DNA from: Aptenodytes patagonicus
Taxonomy: Eukaryota; Chordata; Aves; Sphenisciformes; Spheniscidae
NCBI RefSeq assembly: GCF_965638725.1
Contig: NC_134962.1
Coordinates: forward strand, 3,479,501-3,543,500
DNA length: 64,000 nucleotides
Reading direction: 5' to 3'
Shown: piece by piece, positions 1 through 11,100 of the stretch
Numbering within the stretch: position 1 is the first letter of the stretch
Layout: each line of letters begins with the position of its first letter
The notes under the pieces: generated by a model
Told to the model about the DNA's origin: nothing
Seen by the model: only the letters and a program-made list of their open reading frames with translations
Databases searched by the model: none
Made by a program: the position numbers and the translations under genes

Positions 1-1155
1 GCAAATCAATGAGGTTCTCTCTTCAGACCAGCCTTGCTCACAGAGCCACTAGGAAAGCTCACCACCGCAGACAAAAAAGCTCCTTGTTCACCATATACCA
101 GGGAACACATATATCTTTTTTTACCTTCTTATCCAAAAGAAAATGACCTGCATGGAATGAATAGATTTTTTCAAGGTTGCTTAAAGGCCGAATTCCAATA
201 AACTTACTTCAGACTAGCTTTAAAAAACCCTGCCCTATTCCATAAGCAGCTTAGAGAGACAAGCGCTACTCAAACTGAATAGCGAAGCGGGAATCTGGCC
301 TTTCACGTGTGATGTGGTCCAGTTGAAGGTCCATCTGTTGCTCTTTTTATCCACTGCCAACTAAAGGACACAATTCAGCCCTTATCCAACAGATGCATAG
401 AAGCAAAATTTTTCATTTCTATGGAACCATCAATTAAAAGTAATAGGACAAGTTTTTTTCCTCCAGTAGGTCCTGTGGTACGTAGTCTTCTACCTCTACA
501 GGAGGTGTACGTATAAAGAACTGCCTGCTGAAATAAAGGGTGCCCATTTCATTTGCCTTTTGTGCCACTAAATGCAACTCATGTCTGGAAACACACAAGC
601 CAGATTCTGACCTCTCGCATACGAATGTAAGTTAGGGATAGCCATATTAACAACGTTGAAATAAAACAAATTAAGTAAAAGCAGTGTCCAGTGCTGCATA
701 CTTGAGTTTCTTGGGGCCTCTCTAGAAACGTGGATGCTCTGAAGTGTCACATAAACCTCTCTGAGCTACAGAACATGCAATGACTCCGACGCACATTGTA
801 CCCATGCACTCAACCATATTACGTTCCCCCTCCTCCCTAGACACCGAAAGAGAAATATTCTGCTTTGCAAGCAGGGTCACGAATCCCTAGCTCTGTCCTG
901 AACTCTCTCTTGAGACAGGGGATTGATCCTGCAAAGAACCTGAGGCCACTCAGCACCTCCACTCGCTGTTCTGACTCTTGCAGAAGGAGGTCTCTTGTGA
1001 GTAGGCTGGTTCTCCAGGTCCATCCGTCTCTGAAGGATGGCCCAAGGGCTAGGGCTCTGGAGAACAAGAGCAGCTTCTCTGCTCAGTTGGCTCTGCCTCT
1101 GCTCCACCCCTCGCCCTCCCTCGGCCGAGCCTGCCCTCTGCCGTACGTCACTCAC
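1..1155. other. COL9A3 intron 2 (partial)
   Basis: This stretch lies downstream of the exon 2 donor on the minus strand. I looked for a further collagen exon with Gly-X-Y triplets flanked by splice sites and found none. No repeat was recognised. Confidence 0.6.
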
Positions 1156-1224
1156 ATCTATGCCGTCCTTGCCAGATGGTCCAGGGGGTCCTTGTGGTCC
1201 AGGAGGGCCTTGTGGTCCTACTCT
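1156..1224 (-). CDS. COL9A3: COL9A3 coding exon 2 (first Gly-X-Y triplets)
   Basis: An AG acceptor lies at 1226-1225 and a GTGAGT donor begins at 1155. The 69-nt exon encodes RVGP followed by repeated G-P-P/G-P-Q triplets and ends KDGID. It is the beginning of the COL3 triple-helical domain. Confidence 0.87.
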
Positions 1225-2557
1225 CTGAAAGGATTGGGAGAAAGAGAAGAGTTTATTTTTGCGTCAGAAGAAACATATGGGCTAAATCAGAAAGCAATGG
1301 CCAAGCCCTACAGCTTAACCCTAAATCTGCACCAACCCTCCATCCCTCAGGGCCCCCCCACCATCCTGGGTGGACTCAGAGGAGCTCAGGACCGGTGCAA
1401 GGCTCTTTGGAAAACCCTTTTGACTGAGCGCACCCTCAGGGCTCCCAGCTCTTTTAACTGGTGGCTTACGCTGGGAATCAGAGCTGGCCGCTGGGCAGCA
1501 AAGGGGTTTAGTTGTATAGGAAATGGTTCTCACTGCCTGCAGGCACGTTTCATTTTGGGCAGAGGAGGAAACGCAAAGCCCATGGAAAATAGGTGCCAAG
1601 GGCTTGGCATTAAAAACTAATTTATAGTCCCAGTCTGATGGGGTGATGGAAGAGCCAGGCGGACACCGTTGAAGACAGAAGGAGAAAGAGAAAGTCTCCT
1701 CTCGGAGCAGGATGCCGTTTGAAAATCTGGGATTTGGGAGGAGGTCTGAGGTGGGGGGAAGGAAAGAAAGGTCCAATAAATGACTTCTGTATGGAGGGGC
1801 CTCCAGAGAGCAACTTGCTGTAGCTTCAGCAAACAAAGGTTTCATTGTAGAAGCAGCTCTGCTCACAGCAGATGAGGGTAGCTCTGAATTCCCAAGCCAG
1901 ACTGCAGAAATTCCTCACTAACACAATGAAAAACCTCACTGAGGAGTTACTTCCCCAGGCAATAATATTAACACCACACAGGGGAGTTTAATATAGCTTC
2001 ACGTCTGAAGTGAACAAGGGTTAAATATGCTATTTTATAAGTGTAAAATTTGAAAATTGATTGAGGGAAGGAATAAGAAATTCCGATTCAGATGAAGACC
2101 CGGATCAGATCATCAGTCTCGCTGGCAACCTATTACTTCATTGTAAAAGAAAACTGTTTCTCTTACATCAACAGGTCTCCCCTTTCCCAAGGCTTTCCCT
2201 CTCCTAGCTGCAGTCCTGAATGGGAAGACAATACTTCTATGGAAAGTATAAAGCAGCGGTTTCTACACGTGGGGATACGACCTAAAAGCCTACCTACGCA
2301 GGTACAAAACCAGACGTGCTTGCTAGGCACTCTCTGTATAACAGCACAAGCAACACACATTTAACGAACTTTAGACTCTAATAACCTGCCTACTGCCACA
2401 TTTCATCCTGCAGGTATAACATACACAGACCACTATCTTTTTCCCTTACGGAGTTTTTTCTTGAGCGTAAGACATAAATGAGGCTTTTTACCTGAGCTGA
2501 TGTTGTGGCTAATAGCTGACATAGGAAGAGAAGCCCAAGAGCGGAGGATCCAGCCAT
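1156..2557 (-). CDS. COL9A3: COL9A3, collagen IX alpha-3 chain, 5' end only (exons 1-2)
   Basis: This is the start of the alpha-3 chain of type IX collagen, a secreted FACIT collagen that decorates cartilage collagen II fibrils. Two coding exons are visible on the minus strand. Exon 1 (2557 down to 2492, 22 codons) begins MAGSSALGLL and forms a hydrophobic signal peptide ending ATTSAQ, followed by a GTAAAA donor. Exon 2 (1224 down to 1156, 23 codons) follows a CTTTCAG-type acceptor, reads RVGPQGPPGP and ends GKDGID before GTGAGT. Its Gly-X-Y triplets start at the third residue, and it aligns residue for residue with human COL9A3 after its signal peptide. The exon lengths 66 and 69 keep phase 0. 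The position next to OGFR and MRGBP supports alpha-3 over COL9A1 or COL9A2. I saw no exon 3 in bases 1-1155, so intron 2 runs off the window. Confidence 0.88.
1225..2491. other. COL9A3 intron 1
   Basis: The intron lies between the signal-peptide exon and the first collagen exon and has GT and AG ends on the minus strand. Long open frames here on both strands do not look like any protein I know, and one of them simply runs antisense through exon 2. Confidence 0.75.
2492..2557 (-). CDS. COL9A3: COL9A3 coding exon 1 (signal peptide)
   Basis: The ATG at 2557 opens 22 codons that form a typical signal peptide: a short polar start, a leucine-rich core and a small-residue cleavage region near TTSA. 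The donor GT is at 2491-2490. The reading stays in frame with exon 2. Confidence 0.85.
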
Positions 2558-2900
2558 GGTGCCCAGGCTCTGCCTCTCTTCGCTCCTCCTGGGCAGCTAA
2601 ACCGTTTCTCCTCCAGGGTCCAGCAGATCCCTCCTCCTCCTGGGTCTCAGCTTACAGACTCCTCGCCTCCAGATAAACCTGCGGCTCCAGCTGGAGGGGC
2701 AGAGCTCGGGAGCACAGGCGAGAGGGGCTGAGCTGGGAGGAGAGAGGAGGTTTTCGGAAGGAGGTGGGAGAAGGAGGGGGAGCAGCAGTCGGTCAGGAAG
2801 AGAAGCTCTCATTCATGCCCCGCTGGGCAGCCCCAGCCTTGAGCAAACAGGGAGGGAGCCTAAGGAAGGGCCGGACTTGCAGACACGCCGCAGGAGCAAA
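2558..2900 (-). promoter_or_regulatory. COL9A3 5' UTR and likely proximal promoter
   Basis: The bases just upstream of the COL9A3 start codon are GC-rich and purine-rich on the plus strand, with repeated GGAGGAG/GGGAGGA motifs around 2690-2790. No clear TATA box is seen close to the gene. The transcription start cannot be placed from sequence alone; the region is called from its position. Confidence 0.4.
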
Positions 2901-5900
2901 ATTCGGCTGCTCCGGCTGGAGATACAAAGATGTTCCTTAGATCTCACCCGGGCCATTTCTCAAAGTCCATCACCACCTCAGTGCTGGACAGATAAAAAGC
3001 AACACAGAGTGAGAGTTATTCAGTGCCTGAGGCTACCTATCTTCACTAGGTAAATCAATATACCTGTAGCGAGTGCAAGATGCACTACAGAGAAATGCAC
3101 TTACTGCTTTGTGAGACGGTTTATTAGCTCTGGAGGTGTGTTCACATCTGTGTTTTTTTTTTTTCTCCAAGGAGATCTAAAGAATGCCAACTGATTTCTT
3201 GAGAAAGTGATGAATCCTGACCAGAGAACAGATGATCACAGACAGATACAAGGAGGAAGAAAAAAGGAGAAATGTTCTCACAGCCACAAAAAAAAAAATA
3301 AGGAAGAATTGCCTTTGAAATATTTGCAAGGAAGGAACAGGATGACAGTTCCCAGCTAGGTGATCCCAATGGCAATATATTCATGAAGATGCATCTTCTG
3401 CAAATAGCTTCATGCTTCCCTTTATCGATTAAAGACAATTTCATCCAAAGCAGGGCTTGGAAGTGGAGAGGAACAGTGGCAAGATTCATCAGGACTGAAA
3501 CGACACAGCTCATTTGGTTAGCAAGAGGAGAGCAGAAGTGGAAAAGCAAAGCTTAAAAAAAATGAAATACCAGGTTTCAGTTTGGCATCCTTACGCCAGG
3601 AGGTTTATATGAGCACAGTGCGTGCCTGTCCCGCTCCCCAGCAGCCAATATTCCACCAACCTTGACAGAGGGATAAAGGACTCAAAGATTTATAAGTTCC
3701 TACAAGATTTTGTGGAACAGGCACCTGGGGACAGAAAGGGAGCGCGTGTCTGTATGTCTTTGGATGGCTTCAAAGTAAATTGAATGCTTTATTAGACACC
3801 ACAAACCCCAGAGAGGGAGAGCAGCGCAGTCGCACGAACTGCTTCGCACAGAGCTTGTACTTCCTCCTTCGCACTGAGGCCAGCTGATGGCGAGGGAGAA
3901 GGCAAAGCAGATCCAAATTCCTCGGCCACACGTTGCTCATAGCAAGCCAAGGATGGGAGGGCTGCTCCAAGGGGAGCCTGCTTATGACCAGCAAGGGAAG
4001 AGCCCTGGGAGTATTCACCTTCAAGCCCACCACACAGAACAAGAGGAGGACCGGTCCTCCTCTCCTCCCATGTCCCCAGGCAGAGGGAGCACAGCTGAAG
4101 GGACGCAGCGACTTACAGAGGTCATTACCACAGACACCCCTGTGCTCGTGTCTTGGAGGAAAAGGCCCACTCGACTAAAGCCCCCATATGCAGGCTGGGC
4201 AGCTGCCCTCCTGCCTGCTAGCCCCAGGAGCTGCTCAAAAGCAAAGTCCTTGTTTGCTCTACAGGGCATCACAACACACACCTGGCTCTGTGCTGCCATC
4301 CTCCCAAGACAGGGCACACTGAAACATTTCAAAGCACACCATTAAACAAGAAGCGTGTGTGGGGGGGTGTCTTTTCCCCCCCAAACTTTCACTGGCCACG
4401 TTTTACAGCGGTGGAGGAGGACTGAGCATCATCTCCACATGGAACAAGCAGCAGGTTTATCTCAGGGTGAGCCCACCAGACCTCTGCGTGGGGACGCCGG
4501 ACAGCCCCATGCACCCACTCGTTGGGGGTGCCCAAGCAACAGCAGCTGGCTACGGGGGGGGGGGGCAGACACATGGTCACGTCCTGCCCTCAAAGATGAA
4601 AAAAACGTAAGTGGAAACTGGTATGCATTAAAGTCATGCTTTAATAGGCGACATTAATTTAACAGACACTGTGATACAGCTCTGAGTGCTGGAAAACATC
4701 CTGTGAACTCACTGCAAACACCTATAGCCAAAACTCTAAACCTGATGACAGGGAACGGTTTGGTTTGAGCACTCCAGTCTAGGGCTCACAGTGAAATCCC
4801 ATTAAACACAAAAACAAACCACACATCACCATAACAATATATGATCTATGCCCCAACTGAGCTCATTAAATAAGAAAATTACTATAAATCTGTACAAAAG
4901 CCATGATGAACAATGTCTTACGAATCTTTTATGAAAGAATTTTCACTCAACATGGTCAAGTATTTATATCTGTAGTTAAGTGTATTCTTATTGGCTATTT
5001 AACTCTGTTTGTTCATAAGAAAGAAAAAAAAAAAGAAGTATTTTAAAAACATTAGAGCCTTTTTCCAGCACATGTGTGACCATGAACATTAGATGTTAAG
5101 CTTGCAGACTTTTATTCCCACACGCGTGTATGTGGCATGCTGGATCAGGACCTCCGATCTGGGAAGGCAAGTCACTGATCAAATTCCTTGAAAGATGAAG
5201 CTTCTTAAGAACTGTAGCAGAGAGAGGAAAAACATTAACATTGCACAGGCTACTGCATCTGCTCTCTGGCAAGGCAGGCAAGCCTCTAGTCATTTCCCAC
5301 ACAAAACAAACAGCACCTAAAAACCCCAAAACTAAAACAAACAATCTGAGCAAACAGCAAGTCCAGACCTTCTGGCTGTTGGAAACCGTTTCCTCCGCTT
5401 CATGAAACAGGTCCTCTGTTGTAAATCTCTAGGAGCGAAAGTGCTAAATTGTTTAATGCTCCTTCAGACTTGCTTGAATACTGTGTAACTCAGGCAAAAA
5501 TAGCTAACAGGGAGGTCAGCAACATTAAGGCAGGCAAAGAGCTGGCAAGGTCTGAAAGTAAATTCTCGAGGGCTGTAAATAAATGAACCAGACAAGCGTA
5601 CCCCCTCCAATTAAAGTTTCAATTAACTGCCCTACAAAGCCCAGCGGTTTCCAGACATGTTGCACTCCAACATGCCCTCGCTGTCTGACATGCTGATCGT
5701 TAATGGTAAAACAATCCTGCCCTAACTAGGAAGTGGGTTAAATTTGACACATCTAACTTCATGCAATGGGCCTGCAGAAAAGACAGCCCCACGGGCAACT
5801 GCAAATTAACGGCAGAGTCTGAAAAGATGCAATGACAAACATTTGTTCTATTTTGGCAATTGAGGAAGGAAGGCCTTTGAACCAGTAGCGGACATAAGTA

Positions 5901-6717
5901 TCTGTGGAAGACTATCGAGGGTCTGGGAGTGGTGGAAAAACCTGGGGAAGAAGAGCTCTAGACAGCTTTACGCAAAGTCTGATCATTTTTCTCTTAGAAA
6001 CCAGTAGACAATTCATATTCTCAATTCTAACAAGCACTCCAAAGCAACTTCTGTGGGGCATAAATGGAGCAAATTAATCAGCACTTTGCACCCTAGAGAA
6101 CAGTATCCGTACACAAAGGTTAATATTGGTCAGAGATACGTTTTGACTATGCATTTTATCCCAGCCTCAAGTCAAACCTACTTTCTTTATAGGAGGAGAG
6201 GGAACTACACCCTTACATGATTTGAAACGCATATACTCATCTCTTCCAGGCAAATGCCACAAAAATAATGATTTATGCCCTAGAAACCAGACACACAGCA
6301 TCTTTGTCAGGAATAAATCTCCTGGGAAGGTACAGCCTTTCAAAACAACAAATAGAAGTTACATGGTAATAGAAAGGCCTGGCAAATTGGGTCATGCTGT
6401 CTTACATTAAAAATCATGTATTTAATAAATACTTGACTAGTTCAAACAAGGAAACAGGTTAGTTTTCCTCTTCTCTTTAAGAAGGGACATACCAGAACCA
6501 AAGCAAAGTGCAAAAACCCCTGTTACTCCAAGATAATCCTGAACATCAGATAAAAAACAGGAACAGGACACAGCCTGTCCATGAAGATGACTAAATTAGA
6601 GTTTTCCTCTTTAGGGTAACCAAGGGCTGGATCTCAGTGAAGTTACTACAGATGATTAAAAAAAGTCTGGAAGGGTGAAAGTCAGACAGGGGCTACCCTG
6701 GATCAGTCCAAAGGAAG
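2901..6717. other. Intergenic region between OGFR 3' end and COL9A3 promoter
   Basis: About 3.8 kb lies between the putative OGFR polyadenylation signal and the COL9A3 upstream region. It contains short homopolymers (T run near 3151-3163, A run near 3289-3298, G run near 4554-4564) but no coding exon or recognised transposon. Cartilage enhancers for COL9A3 could lie here, but nothing in the sequence proves it. Confidence 0.5.
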
Positions 6718-6723
6718 TTTATT
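6718..6723 (-). terminator. Candidate OGFR polyadenylation signal (AATAAA)
   Basis: Reading the minus strand, a canonical AATAAA lies about 120 nt after the OGFR stop codon. It is the first such signal downstream and would give a short 3' UTR. Further signals beyond it could be used instead. Confidence 0.45.
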
Positions 6724-6843
6724 CTTCCGTGTACTTCTGCTATCCAAATCACTAAAGCTGGCTCCTAGCAGTTAGGGCAGCGTCATCTCCGCGTGCTCGA
6801 ATGCTTGCCGTGCTGGTCTCACTCTGCTGCTACGTGCTCTTCA

Positions 6844-8194
6844 TCAAGGTTCTGCTGCACGCTCAGAGCTTTCAGGTTCTTGCGTTGCAACCTCAGCACT
6901 GTCTTCTTCAGGACAAGTGGATGCCATGCTCTGCTCAAGGCTCTCTGGAACTTGTTTCTTGCCTGTGACTTCTGCTTGCCCTTCTTCACTTGCATTTTCT
7001 GCCTTTTTATGCTGTTCTACCCCATCTACCTCACTTTTGCCTCCCAGGAGTGTGCTGGTGCAGTGGTGCTGATCGCTCCTTGCTGTCACTTGATCTCCAC
7101 TCAACTCCAAGCCATCACTTATTGGAGAAGTCCAGCCAGTCTTGGGGAGCGTGGAACCAACTGGGGGTCTCACAGCCCCACCATTTGCATCACCACCACC
7201 CTTCTCGCTTGTCGTTTCCAAAGTTGCACTTTTCTCACTGACATTTTCTTTTTCAGCCTCAGTGTTTGCAACAGATGGATTTAACTTGGCACTAGAGGCA
7301 GAGAGCCCCATGTTCAGGTTTATGGCCAGGTTGCATGTTTTGCTTCTTGATGTTCTTTTATCAACTTTCCTCCGTTTTACAGCTGCATCAGTGGTCTCTG
7401 GCACTGTTGAGTCTTTGGTGCTTGCATTGTTTTCTTTCAGTGTTTCCTGGTCCTCTTCTGCTTCTAAGAGCGGAGCTGAGGAGGGGATTTCTGCATCAAT
7501 TGCACATTCTCCCAGATTACGGGAAATATTTTCAATATCAGTAGGGCTTTTCAACGGTCCACTCTTTTTAGCGTCTGCCATGTTTGCATCCAGTTTTCTC
7601 TTCTTGCTCTCCTTTGTGCAATCATTCTCTGCCGCACCCTGCACTTCTTCAGTCTCACTGTTTAAATCCTTCTCCTCCTGCTGGGTAAATGAAGCGTCTT
7701 TCTCCTCTTCACCATCCCCTCCCTTCGAAATGCATTCACTTAACTTCTCTTTTACATCTTCATCACTCACTTTAGGCTGCAAGTCTGCAGCATCTCCAGC
7801 TTTCTGTTCTATCTCTAGAGACTGGTTCTCATCCTCTTCCACAGAATCATCACACTTTTTACCAGGAGTTTCTTGTTCATCTTCAGTCTTTTGGTGCAGC
7901 TGTGACTTGGTAGAGCACGGTCTGTACCTCAAGAGCTTGTCGCGTGGTCCCCATACAAAGCTGCCTCGAGGTCTGAAGTGTTGCCAAGCATAGTGGACTA
8001 GTTCTCTTCTCTCCTCTTTGCTCCTGATGGTGAACAGGAAGTAATCCAAGGCACTTCTCTTGACATTTGGTAACGTCTCCTTAACAAGAGTTTCTGTTAG
8101 GAAAAACTTTACCAAGTGCACTTGATAGTGTTCGTATCCCATCTCCCCCAGGCACTTCAGGATGCGCGTAATCCGCAAATTGTTGTGGCTAAAC
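6844..8194 (-). CDS. OGFR: OGFR exon 7 (rest of OGFr domain and acidic tail, stop)
   Basis: The acceptor TTTTTTCAG precedes base 8194. The exon starts FSHNNLRITRILKCLGEMG and carries the end of the conserved domain (RSALDYFLFTIRS, HFRPRGSFVWGPRDKL). A long low-complexity Glu/Ser/Lys-rich tail with two basic NLS-like clusters follows, ending ESSERAAEP and a stop at 6844. No proline-rich tandem repeats are present. Confidence 0.95.
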
Positions 8195-11100
8195 CTGAAA
8201 AAACACAGATAAGCAAAGTTGTTAAGTGCGTCTTACAAGCTTGGAGTTACAACGAACCCCCACAGTACCTGCAAAATGTTTTGCGCATTATTGACTGTGG
8301 TCTATTAAAGACTATGTGACAATGCAGGCGGGCTTACTTTTCAAGAACCTACCGCTGCCATCTGCCTTTAGCAGCACCTTCCTAGCCCTTCTTGGACCAC
8401 TTGGATTAATCAGTCATCTCAACTGCTTGGAAAGGTTCTGGCTTTCTGCATCACCCACCGGTAGATAACAGCCACCATATTGGGTCAGACACACAGGTCC
8501 ATGCAGGCCAGTATCCTGTCCCTGAGAGCGACCCTGCAGGGTAAGCCTGTAGAAAAGTATAATAATACAGGCATGTAAGGGTGCTGCCAGAAATTCATGA
8601 CTTAGGGACTTAAGCTAGACACAGCTTTTTTTTTAATTTTTTTTTTTTTTAATTATACTTGACGATTTTCAAGTTGATTTTTCTTTTGGGAGTATGCCCA
8701 GTCCTTTCGGAGCCCTTGTTAATATCATTAGCGGTACTAGAATACGAAGGGTCATTACTATCTCTATGATAAGACCTGCAATAACACAAAAACATTACCA
8801 CCAATTTGCAGCGCACTTTTCAACCGAGGATTCAAAGCACTTCGCACACGGTAAGGCAGCTTTATAAACAATCAGGGGAGCACACGGAAACACTCCTGTG
8901 TTGTAGTTTAACAGAATACTACAAAGGCAATTTGTCTACCTGCGAAAACGTTTCAGTGATTCCTGCTTCAGACGTGGTTTTAAACACAAGCTCTGCTAGA
9001 GCAATATTAACATCTCCAAGTCTGTATTTCGTACTTCAGGAGACCGACACGAATGCCTGCTGTTAACAGCTGCACCGGATACAAAAGGAAACCAATCTCA
9101 GCTGGTTTACTTGTTATACTTGTCACTTTAATAAGTGACAGAGCGTGATGACCTACGGTCAGAGGCTGAGCCAAGTTAAAAATACTTCAGCTAGCTAACT
9201 TTTTTATCAACAAAAGCCTCCATTCCTCAAGGGCTGAGGATTTTCTTGACTTTTTTTCCTTCTCAAAGAAGTGCCTGGCTGTAGTAAATGACCAGCAGTA
9301 TAAACAGAGACTCACCGGTTCAAGTTTTGAAATCGTTCAGCCCAATTCTCTGCTCTCTTAAGTTCTCCAGTTTTCTCATTGATCAGACTGATTCCATAAA
9401 ATCTCAGCATGAGCTGATAAGCACGTGTAAACCTTTGCATAACTTCCTCGGACCTCTTAAAGGCCTGAAAACAAGACAGACCAATGAATACAAGGTGCAA
9501 CTCCCTAATTACCTGCACCAGTTTAACTGGCACCTGAATTATAAACAAGGCTTGATTATATCACTAAGCATTTCATTTGCTGGTGTAGCTACTGGCAGAC
9601 ACAAGACAGACAAATGCTTAACAATGCTTGAGTAAGCTCCGTTCATACTAGGGCCCCAAGCAAGCATGTAAAAAAAAACCAAACCAAACAAACTAGACTT
9701 CACATATAAGGCATTTAGGGGAAATCCTAACATCCTTCAGATCTCAAAAAAACCCCCCAAACAAAAACAAACCTCCCCAAAAAGACAAAAGCTTTCAATA
9801 CCTGGATTTCTTGACACGTGAGTGGCTTGGCACGCCAGTTCATCCCATGTTCACGTAAAGGGAATAGCCTGAAGGGAAAGAAATTTTCAGCCCAGATGAG
9901 CAAAGATGACATCCAACCCAGGGTACCCATTTTGTTAAAACTAAAAAAGATTCCAAAAATTGTGATATCGCAGGCATCTCTTGAAAACCTCACATCCTTA
10001 TGGACATAGAAGTAGTTTACTATATGACAAATAAATCCCTCCCATAAAAGCATTGTCTACACCAATGATAACAACATACGTTGCTTATCTGGATCTCTCT
10101 CATTGCCCTAACACTTCGTTCTGCAGTATGCCGTAAGACCAAGCATGACTGAGATCTATTGCCACAGCTGCACTTCTTTCCAGAAGAATGTAACTCAATA
10201 AAATAAAGTGGACACAGGTTTCACTCAGGAGTAATTCTGGGCCTTTTGGGAAGCTGAATTCAGGAACACAGACACAACTGACTCTTAAGAGGCACAACTA
10301 AAGAGAGGCACTATATTCATGCAGGCAGTTTACCACTGTATGTAAGAATGGTTTTCTTCCAGAACTTCATAGTTGTCCCACCAAGATTCAAGCAGAGTTT
10401 CAATACACAAACCTGAAAAGAAAAGTCAGGCAAGAAGAAATGACACCAAATAAAAATTAAAGTTAGCCAGTCACCCAGGCTGGCTCATCACCCAGCGCCA
10501 GGTGTTCGCATACAGGCATTAGCTTCTCTAACCAGTCAACCATTCTGGTAAGCCAGAACAAAATTTTAGTTTTCTACCACCAAACAGAAAATTAAGGAAC
10601 ATACAACAGGAACAAGGACATTTTAAAATGGAAATTCTTGGTGTGGTGTGGGGTTTTTTTTTGTTTTGGTGGTGGGTTTTGTTTGGCTTAGTAATCATCC
10701 CACAATGGATCAAGCTACTCTTTCACCAATTCAACCAGCTGCAGCAGAGTTGCATCAAACAGTCACCACACAAGGTACTCACCCTGGGGCAAAAAACAAA
10801 TCTCATTTTTATAAAAGCTCAAGTTCCACATCTCTTCTTCCTCCTCATTTTCTGATTCTATCAAATCCTGGAGATGACAACAAGAAATCAACAACCAGCA
10901 ATCTTTTAAAAAGCAGTATTCACTTCAACACTTCTCTTGCTTTCCCTCACGTTTCCTAAACATTTCAAGCTAAATCTTTGAAATGTGTTTTGGTAAGTAA
11001 CAGCTTGTTTCTGATGCACCCACTTACGCATCATCCCTTCCCCCTCACAAATAAATCCTTTAAAGGTTCTGAGCCTGTCAACGTAAAGACAAAAGGGTGC

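Noticed and set aside
865-1620. 251-codon plus-strand open frame near the left end
   Set aside because: It runs antisense through COL9A3 exon 2 and intron 1 and resembles no known protein.
1321-1866. 181-codon minus-strand open frame in COL9A3 intron 1
   Set aside because: It has no collagen triplets, no domain and no conserved splice link to the neighbouring exons.
6685-6720. CCTGGATCAGTCCAAAGG, faintly like the old CR1 3' end
   Set aside because: The match is only about 15 bases with no extension, too little to call an element.
7142-7993. 283-codon plus-strand Ser/Phe-rich open frame
   Set aside because: It is the antisense shadow of the Glu/Lys/Ser-rich OGFR exon 7.
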